NCBI GenBank assembly: GCA_038064395.1
Contig: JBBTTE010000004.1
Coordinates: 1 to 64,000, forward strand
Direction: 5' to 3'
Source of the DNA: JBBTTE01 sp038064395
Lineage (GTDB): Bacteria; Patescibacteriota; Saccharimonadia; Saccharimonadales; UBA4665
Length of the DNA: 64,000 nucleotides
This document shows, piece after piece, positions 33,541 to 41,654 of this stretch; position 1 is the stretch's first letter, and each line of letters begins with the position of its first letter. Both the position numbers and the translations under genes were made by a program. The notes beneath the pieces were generated by a model, which saw nothing but the letters and a program-made list of their open reading frames with translations, was not told the origin of the DNA and did no database searches.

Positions 33541-33567
33541 TCCACCGCACTTGCTGTGGAAAACTTT
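33541..33567 (+). terminator. Weak intrinsic terminator after rplU
   Basis: TCCAC, c, GC, actt, GC, t, GTGGA followed by AAAACTTTTT. The stem is short, and the A stretch separates it from the T run. Confidence 0.5.
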
Positions 33568-33789
33568 TTACTCAGTAATTAGTCGTTATAATTCTTACAA
33601 TACCTAGCATAAGCGCAGCTATTCGAAATTCTGAATTTATAGGGGTATCTACAGGCTATTTGCTGCAACTGTATCCTTTTTGACAACGCAAAATTGTAAA
33701 GTTGTAGACAAAAACTACCAAAAACGAGCATATTAAATTTGTTCAAAAAGCCCTTGCGGGGGCATGCCACACAGAGGATACTATATTCA

Positions 33790-33919
33790 TAGGATTGGAG
33801 TCCTCGGGGGCGCTGATCCTAACCAACAAAAAATTGGTTAAAACGGCCAACAAACATTGGCCAAAATCAAACAAAAAGCCAAACAGCCCCACTTAACTAA
33901 TCGTAAGTTAAGTGGGGCT
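33790..33919 (+). ncRNA. Candidate small structured RNA with four serial hairpins
   Basis: Four stems stand in a row: TAGGAT/ATCCTA (33790-33821, with a GC-rich inner part), AACCAA/TTGGTT (33821-33839), GGCCAA/TTGGCC (33845-33862) and a 13-bp stem AGCCCCACTTAAC/GTTAAGTGGGGCT (33885-33919). The linkers are A-rich. A plus-strand promoter could be TTGCGG (33754-33759), 17 bases, GATACT (33777-33782). The strand is uncertain, because the last stem serves as terminator for the minus-strand gene. No known RNA family was recognised. Confidence 0.45.
33885..33919 (-). terminator. Terminator of the 33935-34690 gene
   Basis: A 13-bp perfect stem 15 bases after the stop codon. On the minus strand it is followed by a U-rich stretch (TGTTTGGCTTTTTG). 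Confidence 0.65.
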
Positions 33920-33934
33920 TCTAAGTTCAGACGA

Positions 33935-34690
33935 TTATTCGACGGCAGTCGTGTGCGGGCAAGGGCCAACTAGTAGGTCATCAAGACGATAGGTAACCAG
34001 GCCTGCCAGGTCCGCCATTAGACTATGCCGATACACACTGTGAGCTATCGATCCGATACCCAGCAATAAGCCTAGTCGTTGATTGTCGTAGTCATTATTA
34101 TAGTGGTGAATTGTGTCGCCGCTTGGTGTGCGTCCAGCTAATGCAGTGTTCATCCCAGCATCGCCACCGAAGTGAATGTTATCAATTGAGCCATCCTTAA
34201 CCTTAAGGTTGTAAGGGCCAGACAGGAAGGTATATCCACTGTCACCAGAGCGTAGCACATCAAGCTGCTCACCACTTGATCTGTAATGTGGGTTGAGCTT
34301 GTCCATAGCCTCGAAGCAACGGCTAGCTACAGAGGTAGCTATATCGTCCCCAGAAGAGAACAACGCTCGCAGGCCATCCTTGAAGGCAGGCGAAAGCTTG
34401 TAGCGGAAGCCGTAGCCACCGACTCCAGCTTCAAATGGCCTAGGCTGGACAGCTTCAGGCTCGTAGCTCTTAGCAGCAAGAATCGTATCAACCGACTGCA
34501 TCATTCGGTTCGAAAGAGGCTCCTTAGCGTAGATCGGTTCTATATTCTTGGCTGTAGCTATACCAGCCTTGCATACAAAAAACTCAGCCACGAGCTGTGG
34601 CATAGACAGGTCGTCAAAAGTCGGATCATAACCAATTCTCAGACCTTCAGCAGCAGAGTACGTTAAGCGAGGTGTTTCCAAAACAGGCAT
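33935..34690 (-). CDS. Hypothetical protein (251 aa)
   Basis: Not recognised. The start is set at the ATG at 34690, because a promoter with its -10 box six bases ahead overlaps the upstream ATG at 34708. It has no signal peptide or membrane helix. The middle is rich in Gly, Asn and Asp (DSGYTFLSGPYNLKVKDG, FGGDAGMNTALAG, HHYNNDYDNQRLGLLLGIGSIAHSVYRH). The end (LDDLLVGPCPHTTAVE) includes the second of two Cys. It is divergent from parA. Confidence 0.55.
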   Translation of the reverse strand: MPVLETPRLTYSAAEGLRIGYDPTFDDLSMPQLVAEFFVCKAGIATAKNIEPIYAKEPLSNRMMQSVDTILAAKSYEPEAVQPRPFEAGVGGYGFRYKLSPAFKDGLRALFSSGDDIATSVASRCFEAMDKLNPHYRSSGEQLDVLRSGDSGYTFLSGPYNLKVKDGSIDNIHFGGDAGMNTALAGRTPSGDTIHHYNNDYDNQRLGLLLGIGSIAHSVYRHSLMADLAGLVTYRLDDLLVGPCPHTTAVE

Positions 34691-34696
34691 CCGACT

Positions 34697-34725
34697 ACTA
34701 TGCCTCATAATCCACCCGAAGTCAA
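34697..34725 (-). promoter_or_regulatory. Promoter of the 33935-34690 gene
   Basis: On the minus strand, TTGACT, 17 bases, CATAGT, six bases to the ATG at 34690. Confidence 0.6.
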
Positions 34726-34745
34726 TCTCGAGACAATAGGTAACA

Positions 34746-34773
34746 CAAGGCTAGTATCAAAAGGCTAGCCTTG
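34746..34773. promoter_or_regulatory. Operator-like inverted/direct repeat upstream of parA
   Basis: CAAGGCTAG (34746-34754) and CTAGCCTTG (34765-34773) are perfect inverted repeats, and AAGGCTAG is also repeated directly at 34761-34768. It lies in the divergent gap between the 33935 gene and parA. A binding site for ParA, ParB or another regulator is possible. It does not match the parS consensus. Confidence 0.45.
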
Positions 34774-34830
34774 CATGGCTATACATAAGATTGGTCAAGA
34801 GTGTTATACTAAGCTCAAGCGGAGCAATCT

Positions 34831-35592
34831 ATGACACAAACAATTATCGCCATGGTTAACCAAAAGGGTGGAGTCGGCAAAACGACGACGGCTATCAACG
34901 TAGCAGCCCAACTTGCGGGGCCCAAAACCTCGGTTTTGCTCGTAGATCTAGATCCTCAGGGTAACGCCACAAGTGGTATAGGATTGGCACGCGAAAATGC
35001 GACCAAAACGACCTATGACGTACTCTGCAATGGGGCATCAATAGTCGACGCCGTCCAAGAAACGCACGTCGCACAATTATTCGTCCTACCGTCTAACTCG
35101 AACTTGGCAGGTGCTGAGGTAGAGCTAGTTGCCAAGGCCGAGCGAGAGTTTGCCCTGAAGAAGGCTTTACAGGCAACAGCTTATGATTATGTGATTATTG
35201 ATTGCCCACCATCGCTCGGACTACTGACTATTAATGGTTTGACGGCGGCAACTACTGTTCTTATACCTGTACAAGCAGAATATTATGCTCTCGAGGGGCT
35301 GAGTCAATTATTGAACACCGTTCAAGCGGTACGGGGCAGCACTAATCCTAATCTGGAACTACTCGGGATTGCCGTAACGATGTTCGACAAGCGTAATAGT
35401 CTGAGCGAGCAAGTACACAAAGAACTTGAAGATTACTTCGGTGACAAGCTGTTCGAAGCAGTTATTCCGCGCAATGTTCGGTTGGCTGAAGCGCCGAGCT
35501 ACGGGCGCACTATTTATGAACACGACAGATGGAGCAAAGGTGCTCGGGCTTACAAGGCGCTGGCCAAAGAGATCGAGAATCGTACCACTTAA
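34831..35592 (+). CDS. parA: Chromosome partitioning ATPase ParA (Soj)
   Basis: 253 residues. The deviant Walker A KGGVGKTTTAINVAAQL (about 11-27) starts the protein, which is the chromosomal Soj type without an N-terminal HTH. Walker B-like YDYVIIDCPPSLGLLTING (about 115-133) follows. The protein moves ParB-bound origins through ATP-driven nucleoid binding. A TATACT box lies at 34805-34810, and GGAG precedes the ATG. parB is present but on the opposite strand, ending 12 bases away. Confidence 0.93.
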   Translation: MTQTIIAMVNQKGGVGKTTTAINVAAQLAGPKTSVLLVDLDPQGNATSGIGLARENATKTTYDVLCNGASIVDAVQETHVAQLFVLPSNSNLAGAEVELVAKAEREFALKKALQATAYDYVIIDCPPSLGLLTINGLTAATTVLIPVQAEYYALEGLSQLLNTVQAVRGSTNPNLELLGIAVTMFDKRNSLSEQVHKELEDYFGDKLFEAVIPRNVRLAEAPSYGRTIYEHDRWSKGARAYKALAKEIENRTT

Positions 35593-35603
35593 CAGGGGTC
35601 GAG

Positions 35604-36467
35604 CTAGAATAGTCCAATAATTCGTTCAAGCTCGTCATCTGACTTGAAGCTAATCTCGAGCTTGCCACCGCGGGCGGTACGGCGAATATTGACGGGTGTA
35701 CCTAATTTTTTGCTCAACTTCTTGGTGGCTGGAGTCTCGGTGTTCACGCGTTCGTGAGCTTGTTTGCTGTCCTTGGCACCAGCCTTAACACTGAGTACAA
35801 AACGCTCGGCTTGGCGGACGCTCCACCCCTGTTCTATAATGGTTTTTAGCAGGTAAGCTTGGCGCTCTGGGTCATCCTTGAGGGCTAGAATTGAGCGAGC
35901 ATGACCTTCGCTAATCTTGCCGGCAGCTAATGCGTCTCGAGCGGCCTCCGGTAGGCGTAATAATCGGACTGTATTGTTAACAGTTGAGTTGGCTTTGCCG
36001 AGCCGCTTGGCAATGGCGTCATAAGATAGTGAGAATTGTTCGTGAAGGCGCTCAATACTGATGGCTTGCTCCAGTGGACTAAGGTCAACCCGCTGAACAT
36101 TCTCTATAAGAGCCAACTCTAACTGTTCTAGCTCCTCGCTGCTGCGAATTATTGCAGGTACTGTCTGAAGGCCAGCTAGCCCCGCGGCACGCCAACGACG
36201 TTCACCTGCGATTAGGGTGTAAATACCATCTTTGACAGGGGTGACAACTAGGGGCTGAACGATGCCATGGTTCTTAATTGAAGTGGCTAGCTCGCTAAGA
36301 GCGGCCTCGTCGAAGTGCTTGCGGGGTTGATACGGGCTGGCCTGTAGCTGACCGACTGGGATCTTTTCGATGCGATCCTCGGGTGTTAGTAGTAGGCTTT
36401 TGTCGAAGTCGTTTGATATCAAGGCCTCGAAGCCGCGTCCCAGCCCTCGTTTTGGTGTCTGACTCAT
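35604..36467 (-). CDS. parB: Chromosome partitioning protein ParB (Spo0J)
   Basis: 287 residues. It begins with the family hallmark GLGRGFEALIS. The ParB/Srx nuclease-like CTP domain spans about 34-125, with the box II motif IAGERRWRAAGLAGL (about 87-101) and the preceding QPRKHF. The HTH domain (about 130-220) includes LSYDAIAKRLGKANSTVNNTVRLLRLP. A C-terminal dimerisation part includes KLSKKLGTPVNIRRTARGGKLEISFKSDDELERII. On the minus strand TATAGT ends six bases before the ATG, so a leaderless mRNA is likely. Confidence 0.94.
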   Translation of the reverse strand: MSQTPKRGLGRGFEALISNDFDKSLLLTPEDRIEKIPVGQLQASPYQPRKHFDEAALSELATSIKNHGIVQPLVVTPVKDGIYTLIAGERRWRAAGLAGLQTVPAIIRSSEELEQLELALIENVQRVDLSPLEQAISIERLHEQFSLSYDAIAKRLGKANSTVNNTVRLLRLPEAARDALAAGKISEGHARSILALKDDPERQAYLLKTIIEQGWSVRQAERFVLSVKAGAKDSKQAHERVNTETPATKKLSKKLGTPVNIRRTARGGKLEISFKSDDELERIIGLF

Positions 36468-36507
36468 AAGACAACTATAGCATATTTACAGGGTTCAAGC
36501 CGCTAGT

Positions 36508-37134
36508 TTAGAAGACTTTGGCTTGGCTGACAGGGAAGACTCTAAGCACAAGTTTGCCGACTACCTGATCGGCGTCAATTGGGCCGAAAGCTCTGGAGTC
36601 TAAGGAGTCAGGGCGGTTGTCGCCAGATACAAACAGCTGATGTTCGCCGAGCTTGATGTCGATGCTGCCGCTGGTTTCAGGTATGTTCTTACCATAGGAC
36701 AGGGTCTTGTCGGGGTCGAAGCCCTCAGGATGTTCAGTGTTATATACAGTGTAGACGCCATTACTGACAACTACTCGGTCACCAGGCAGGCCAATAACGC
36801 GTTTGATCAGTTGCTTGCTGTCTTGTTGACCAAATTCGCTAAGACCACTCTCGGTGAAGACGATGATATCGCCACGGGCTGGTATGTAATCGTGGTGAGT
36901 GATTTTGGCCCAGGTGCGAGGTACTTTCCAGATAATTAACTTGTCGGTGTTTTGAAGTGTGCTCTCCATACTTGGGCCATCTACCTGATAGGATCGAAAG
37001 ACGAAGAATATTATCATTAGAGCTACGGCAAGCGCCGTAAGTAAGATACCAACAGTCGACATAAACTCACGCCATCCCGAGAATTTTTTGGGCTCCGGAG
37101 CGGTGTGTATTTGATTAATTGCTGGATCGATCAT
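36508..37134 (-). CDS. lepB: Signal peptidase I
   Basis: 208 residues. One N-terminal transmembrane helix (about 27-48) leads to the catalytic domain. The serine is in DGPSMESTL (about 52-60), the lysine in QLIKRVIGLPGDRV (about 108-121), and box E is GDNRPDSLDSRAFGPI (about 171-186). It cleaves signal peptides of Sec-exported proteins on the outer face of the membrane. A TATAGT box precedes the ATG by ten bases. It is divergent from the LCP gene, with 74 bases between. Confidence 0.93.
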   Translation of the reverse strand: MIDPAINQIHTAPEPKKFSGWREFMSTVGILLTALAVALMIIFFVFRSYQVDGPSMESTLQNTDKLIIWKVPRTWAKITHHDYIPARGDIIVFTESGLSEFGQQDSKQLIKRVIGLPGDRVVVSNGVYTVYNTEHPEGFDPDKTLSYGKNIPETSGSIDIKLGEHQLFVSGDNRPDSLDSRAFGPIDADQVVGKLVLRVFPVSQAKVF

Positions 37135-37163
37135 TCAATTTCATACTATAGCATAGAGAGGGG

Positions 37164-37192
37164 TTTACTCATAAGCGCTATGGGTCTATAAT
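37164..37192 (+). promoter_or_regulatory. Promoter of the LCP gene
   Basis: TTTACT, 17 bases, perfect TATAAT, sixteen bases to the ATG at 37209. Confidence 0.7.
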
Positions 37193-37208
37193 TAGGTCGG
37201 TAAACGAG

Positions 37209-38936
37209 ATGGACCGGTCAAATTTCAGACGGCCTGAGATACAAAAACAGCGCCAAACACAAAAAACAAACTTCAGAAGTTCATCACCTGTGACTGAGGG
37301 TGTTTCGGCGCGCCCACGTCACTTTATCGATCAGCCTAGCCATCGAGGTCGTCCTAATCCGAGACCGATCATGCCTGATTACCAGAGGCCAGTTGCTCAC
37401 GTCGATGCACACCCGAGTCGAAGACCAATCTTTAAGGCTGCCGTCCCTGAGCCTGCGCCAATTCAGACTCAAGCAGTCGCTCATAAGCGACCGCCGATTG
37501 ATATGGATTTGCCAGGCAAGGACAGCATCTCAGCATTGCAAATGATCAAGCAGAAGGCCAAGCGTCGCAAGCTGCGCCGTCGCATGGCGCAAAGCATGGC
37601 GGTGGCCATGGTGCTTGTCATTACAATGGGAGGCTTATTGTTCTCGCAGAGCTATCTCAAGTTGCACAAAGCTTTCAGGGGTGGAGCAGAGACAGCCGAA
37701 GCCCTTAAGCCAACCGTTAATCCTGATCTTCTTAAGGGTGAAGGCCGTGGGCGTATCAATATCTTATTGTTAGGACGTGGTGGCGGCAGTCACGATGCTC
37801 CAGATCTGACAGATACGATAATGATTGCCAGCATCGATCCTGTGAACCACACTTCGACGCTACTCAGCGTACCGCGCGATCTATGGGTAAATGTGCCCGA
37901 CCACGGTGTTATGAAGATCAATGCTGCTTGGGAGACAGGCGTATACAAATACCTGGGCAAAGTAACTAACAACACCAGTGACCCTAAGGCTGTGCAAGCT
38001 GGATTTGATGTCATAGACAAGACGATCACAGATGTTATGGGCATTACTGTTGACTACAACATGCTTGTCGACTTCCAAGCCTTCAAGCAGGCCGTTGATA
38101 CGGTCGGAGGGGTTACGGTCAACGTGCCAACTGATCTGATTGATCCAACAATGGCCTGGGAAAATGCTGGCAATGCCACCCTGGCTACAGCAGGCATACA
38201 TGACTTTGATGGTTCGCATGCCCTGACTTATGTGAGGTCTCGCGAAACTACTAGTGACTTTGCCCGGGCAGAACGTCAGAGGTCTGTATTAGTGGCCCTG
38301 AAGGGCAGAGCAGAGAATCTCGGCACTCTGAGTAACCCACTTAAGCTGTCAGGCCTCATTAGCGCCTTCGGTGATAATGTCCAAACCGATCTGTCGCTCA
38401 AGAACGCCAGTCGTCTATTAAGTATTCTGAAGGCTATTAGTGACGTAAACGTAAACTCTATTGGTCTAGCTGGATCAGCCGACCAGAAGGCGCCTAACGC
38501 CACACCATCATATATTGCCACCGGTAACATTAACGGTCAGTCTGTAGTTTTGCCCAAGGCTGGTCTGTTCAAATACGACGCCATACAGCAGTACGTAAGG
38601 TCTCAACTCAAAGATCCTTATATAATGAAGGAAAAGGCCAAGATAATAGTTATTAACGGCACTGATATACCAAGTCTGGCGACCGCTAAGGCTGATGAAC
38701 TAAAAAGCTATGGCTACAATGTCATAGGTGTCAGCAATGCCACGAACGGCTGGACAACAACGACCCTAATCGATCTGACCCACAACAAGAAATATACCAA
38801 GAACTACCTCGAGCAACGCCTCGGTACAAGGGCTTCCCAGAGCTTAGCTGACACTAGTATTGCGACTAATGGCGCGGACTTTGCTATCATAATAGGTAGC
38901 AATGAGGCCAATTCTACAGTCAATCAAGCCAACTAG
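37209..38936 (+). CDS. LytR-CpsA-Psr (LCP) family cell wall protein
   Basis: 575 residues. A 115-residue Pro/Arg-rich cytoplasmic part leads to a transmembrane helix (about 137-155). The LCP domain (about 175-390) includes INILLLGRGGG, TDTIMIASIDPVNHTSTLLSVPRDLWVNV (with the conserved Arg-Asp), VDTVGGVTVNVP and ALTYVRSRETTSDFARAERQR. A C-terminal LytR_C-type domain (about 475-570) begins AKIIVINGTDIPSLA. Family members attach glycopolymers such as teichoic acids to peptidoglycan, which fits a monoderm envelope. The end overlaps the next gene by 35 bases. Confidence 0.9.
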   Translation: MDRSNFRRPEIQKQRQTQKTNFRSSSPVTEGVSARPRHFIDQPSHRGRPNPRPIMPDYQRPVAHVDAHPSRRPIFKAAVPEPAPIQTQAVAHKRPPIDMDLPGKDSISALQMIKQKAKRRKLRRRMAQSMAVAMVLVITMGGLLFSQSYLKLHKAFRGGAETAEALKPTVNPDLLKGEGRGRINILLLGRGGGSHDAPDLTDTIMIASIDPVNHTSTLLSVPRDLWVNVPDHGVMKINAAWETGVYKYLGKVTNNTSDPKAVQAGFDVIDKTITDVMGITVDYNMLVDFQAFKQAVDTVGGVTVNVPTDLIDPTMAWENAGNATLATAGIHDFDGSHALTYVRSRETTSDFARAERQRSVLVALKGRAENLGTLSNPLKLSGLISAFGDNVQTDLSLKNASRLLSILKAISDVNVNSIGLAGSADQKAPNATPSYIATGNINGQSVVLPKAGLFKYDAIQQYVRSQLKDPYIMKEKAKIIVINGTDIPSLATAKADELKSYGYNVIGVSNATNGWTTTTLIDLTHNKKYTKNYLEQRLGTRASQSLADTSIATNGADFAIIIGSNEANSTVNQAN

Positions 38937-39651
38937 CGGTATAGCGCACTTTTTACACCTGTGTTTGGTGTTGGTGTTGCCGTTGATTGTATTCATCATG
39001 GTTCGCCTTAACTTCACCCAGTTAGCAGTGCTGGTGATCATTCTTAGTAAGTGGCGTATGTTTGCAGTCAGACCTCGCTTCTGGGCGGCCAACATCAGGG
39101 CTAATGCCATCGACCTAATGGTGGGTCTATCAGCAGTGGTATTCATGACACATGGCGAGAGCATAGGCGTTCAGGCGGTTTGGACTGTCTTGTACGCTAT
39201 CTGGCTGTTGGCTCTTAAACCTCGCTCAGGCGTGCCTGCAGTAACCGCACAGGCCTTCATCGGTCAGTTATCAGCTCTCTCGGCTCTTTACTTAGTATGG
39301 GGTGATGGGCCAGTCTTCGGCCTAACTCTTCTGACAGGTCTATTCTGTTTCTTGGCTGCCAGGCACTTCCTTGATGCCTTCGATGAGCCTTACGCCAAGA
39401 TGCTGTCTTATATATGGGGTTACTTCGGCGCCTCACTAGCATGGCTACTCAGCCACTGGTTGCTGTACTACCGTGGCGTGGCACAGACAACTTTATTACT
39501 CAGTACGATTGGCTACGGTATGGCGGTGCTGTATTATCTTGATCACAACGACCGTTTGAGCAAGGGAATTCGTCGACAGTTCATCTTTATTATGGTCGCT
39601 ATCGTGCTCGTAGTACTGGCTTTCTCCGACTGGGGTGATAAGGTAGTCTAG
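38902..39651 (+). CDS. Polytopic membrane protein, unknown
   Basis: 249 residues with about seven or eight hydrophobic helices (near 15-32, 38-49, 68-85, 90-104, 117-131, 136-152, 168-188 and 193-208, plus 225-243 at the end). No motif was recognised. A short basic cytoplasmic loop follows the second helix. Translational coupling to the LCP gene (35-base overlap) suggests a joint role in wall or glycopolymer assembly, which is inference only. Confidence 0.65.
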   Translation: MRPILQSIKPTSGIAHFLHLCLVLVLPLIVFIMVRLNFTQLAVLVIILSKWRMFAVRPRFWAANIRANAIDLMVGLSAVVFMTHGESIGVQAVWTVLYAIWLLALKPRSGVPAVTAQAFIGQLSALSALYLVWGDGPVFGLTLLTGLFCFLAARHFLDAFDEPYAKMLSYIWGYFGASLAWLLSHWLLYYRGVAQTTLLLSTIGYGMAVLYYLDHNDRLSKGIRRQFIFIMVAIVLVVLAFSDWGDKVV

Positions 39652-39698
39652 GTTATTTGTCCGTTGTTTGTTCAGTTTTGCCCGTTGTAATTGTTATT

Positions 39699-40529
39699 TT
39701 ACGTTGATTTGAATACTACGATGAAGTCTATAGTCTGCTCTAAGGTGTAGCCCTTAGCTTCGGCCATTTTTTGCAGTTCAGCATGTTGGTCAGGGAACGC
39801 CTCAATTAATAAATACAACGGCTTAATGTTCAATTTGCTAATCTGGTCAAAAAGCTTACGGTAGAGATCCAGACCGTCTTGGCCAGCAAACAAGGCTATC
39901 TTGGGCTCATGCTGCGCCGCCTGATTAATCTTATGCTTATCTGGTACGTAGGGTAGGTTACACAGTAAGATGTCGTAATCCTTGGGTGATGACTTCAGCA
40001 GGTCGCTCTTGATGACGCTTATGCCTGGTGTAAGTTTATCTACATTGATTTGGGCTATTTGTAGGGCTTTGTCATCTATCTCTATCAGGTCGACAGTGCA
40101 ATTTGGTACTTCTAAGGCGGTAGTAATTCCGAGCGCTCCAGAGCCGGTTCCGACATCTGCGATACGTAGCTTATGGTCTGGGTTTTGCCACAACACCCTA
40201 CTAGCGGCCAACTCCTTGAACAGGTCAATAATTGTCTCGGACTCAGGCCTCGGCACAAGTACGCCAGGACCGACTACAAAATCACGACCATAGAACTCAC
40301 AGTGTCCACGTATGTAGGCAAGGGGCTCGTGAGCCGCCCTACGATTGAGCAAATTTGTGAGTTTTGCTTGTTGCTCGGTAGTTAGTTGGGCTTCTGGCTC
40401 AGCCAATAGGTGCGCGCGATCAAGGCCAAGCACGTCTTCCAGCAAAACCAAACAATCAAGTCTTGCCGTGGCAATACTCGCAGTCTGCAATAGCTTCGTG
40501 GCATCTTGTAGCCATTCTCTAATATTCAT
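39699..40529 (-). CDS. prmC: Release factor glutamine methyltransferase
   Basis: 276 residues. An N-terminal helical domain precedes the SAM fold: IADVGTGSGALGI (about 118-130), VDLIEIDDKALQIAQINV and the active-site motif NLPYVP (about 189-194; most family members have NPPY), then LDLYRKLF and LLIEAF. It methylates the GGQ glutamine of release factors. prfA, its substrate's gene, lies 3.4 kb downstream, not adjacent as in many genomes. The upstream gap carries palindromic repeat R3. Confidence 0.92.
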   Translation of the reverse strand: MNIREWLQDATKLLQTASIATARLDCLVLLEDVLGLDRAHLLAEPEAQLTTEQQAKLTNLLNRRAAHEPLAYIRGHCEFYGRDFVVGPGVLVPRPESETIIDLFKELAASRVLWQNPDHKLRIADVGTGSGALGITTALEVPNCTVDLIEIDDKALQIAQINVDKLTPGISVIKSDLLKSSPKDYDILLCNLPYVPDKHKINQAAQHEPKIALFAGQDGLDLYRKLFDQISKLNIKPLYLLIEAFPDQHAELQKMAEAKGYTLEQTIDFIVVFKST

Positions 40530-40587
40530 TGTAGGTATTATATGCCCAACGACGTGATCCGCGGCAGGTTTTGTGATTAGTTAATCC

Positions 40588-40647
40588 GTGACTATATAGA
40601 ATCACTAGCGAATCCATATAAATTCTATATAGATTCGATATGGTCAC
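40588..40647 (+). repeat. Palindromic repeat copy R3 (MITE-like)
   Basis: A 60-bp element from GTGACTATATAG to CGATATGGTCAC. It has the family's terminal GTGAC/GTCAC repeats and the internal ATCACTAGCGAAT in the same place as ATCGCTAGCGATT of R2. It is shorter than R2 and more diverged in the middle. It lies in the divergent gap between prmC and the 40748 gene, the same kind of site as R2. Confidence 0.75.
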
Positions 40648-40683
40648 TGTTTTGGCAGAGAACAACGACAGAGGCTCTAGACA

Positions 40684-40712
40684 TTGACAAAACAGCAATA
40701 ATTTGCTACAAT
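40684..40712 (+). promoter_or_regulatory. Promoter of the 40748 gene
   Basis: Perfect TTGACA, 17 bases, TACAAT. A leader of about 30 bases with CAAGGA precedes the ATG. Confidence 0.75.
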
Positions 40713-40747
40713 ATTGTTTAGTTAAATCGTAACAACAAGGATCGGCA

Positions 40748-41623
40748 ATGAGCTTCAACCCCAAATCCCACAACATGCTTGGTGACCAGTCTGGCTCAGG
40801 CTCGGTCGGTGCTATTAGAGGTGCGGCTCTGGTGCTTCTTGCTGCTGCAGTTGGTGGAGGCGCCATTCACATTAACGAGCACGACCAAAACGAACAAAAG
40901 AAAATGATAGAAGGTGCAGCACAACCTGTACTCGACGCCAACAAAGAAGTTATAGACGACATTTATGCGATAGATGATGCCAAGGAGCTGGCAAAAGAAG
41001 GCATGTTCAAGCGAGTCGCACTTCATATGGAAACGCCCAAGCCATATCCTGTTGAAAAACTACGTGACGGCAAGGAAGGCCGTGTACTTCCGAGTAGCTT
41101 CGATATTCCTAAGAGCACCAGCGCTTCACTTAGGAAGCAGATTTTCCGTGACGGCAAACACATTACTTGGACCGAGGCCAAAGAAGCTGCCAAGTTACGC
41201 GATACGACTCCTGCAAGTGAACGATATCGAACAGTAGCTGTGGATGCCAGCAATTCAAGCACCGACCCCAATAAGAGCATTAAATATGCCGCGAACGACA
41301 AGGAATTCCAGCGCTACATTAGATTGACAGATAGTATCACACAGGCTGCGGCCGAATCGGTCAAACCACTAACTGCCGAATTAAAAAATGATTTCGATCA
41401 AGAACGTCAGAACCTCGATGGATACAAGAGGATAGCCAAGTTAATAGGCCTTCAATTCAATCCAAACTTTAGAGAGCTCAGAGAAAGCACCTCTGAAATA
41501 GATGCAGCAATTAATTCTATGAAGTACACAGCGGAGTTGAACCACGTAGAGTTACCAACAGATAAGTCTAAGCAAGAGCAGTCCACCAAGCGACCGCTAA
41601 CTCCCGAAACTACGCAATCTTAA
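40748..41623 (+). CDS. Membrane-anchored hypothetical protein
   Basis: 291 residues. One hydrophobic helix near the N-terminus (about 18-38, GAIRGAALVLLAAAVGGGAI) is followed by a charged, helical domain of 250 residues with no recognised motif. KRVALHMETPKPYPVEKLRDGKEGRVLPSSF lies near 81-111, and the C-terminus is Lys/Gln/Thr-rich. The topology (short N-terminus in, bulk outside) is a guess. It is monocistronic with a consensus promoter; serC downstream has its own. Confidence 0.6.
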   Translation: MSFNPKSHNMLGDQSGSGSVGAIRGAALVLLAAAVGGGAIHINEHDQNEQKKMIEGAAQPVLDANKEVIDDIYAIDDAKELAKEGMFKRVALHMETPKPYPVEKLRDGKEGRVLPSSFDIPKSTSASLRKQIFRDGKHITWTEAKEAAKLRDTTPASERYRTVAVDASNSSTDPNKSIKYAANDKEFQRYIRLTDSITQAAAESVKPLTAELKNDFDQERQNLDGYKRIAKLIGLQFNPNFRELRESTSEIDAAINSMKYTAELNHVELPTDKSKQEQSTKRPLTPETTQS

Positions 41624-41647
41624 CAACCGTATAGTCTATGGTACGAT
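41620..41647 (+). promoter_or_regulatory. serC promoter
   Basis: TTAACA, 16 bases, TACGAT, seven bases to the ATG at 41655. The -10 box covers the in-frame ATG at 41646, which argues for the inner start. Confidence 0.55.
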
Positions 41648-41654
41648 GGAGGTG

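Larger units (their letters stand above)
33568..33934. other. Non-coding region between rplU and the 33935 gene
   Basis: The gene-free region is AT-rich up to 33740. It contains the palindrome AAATTCtGAATTT (33627-33639) and a perfect TTGACA at 33680-33685 without a good -10 box. From 33746 on, the strand-symmetric hairpins described in the next entry begin. GCCC..GGGGGC (33750-33762) followed on the minus strand by TTTTT could end a minus-strand transcript. No reading frame, tRNA or DnaA-box cluster is seen. It lies about 1 kb from parA. Confidence 0.55.

Noticed and set aside
33800..33920. tmRNA or SRP RNA
   Set aside because: GGGGGCGCTGATCC resembles a tmRNA start, but there is no tRNA-like 3' end or CCA and no tag frame. 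The SRP GGAA-loop signature is also absent.
34746..34773. parS centromere site
   Set aside because: The palindrome CAAGGCTAG/CTAGCCTTG does not match TGTTTCACGTGAAACA. No better candidate was noticed near parA/parB.
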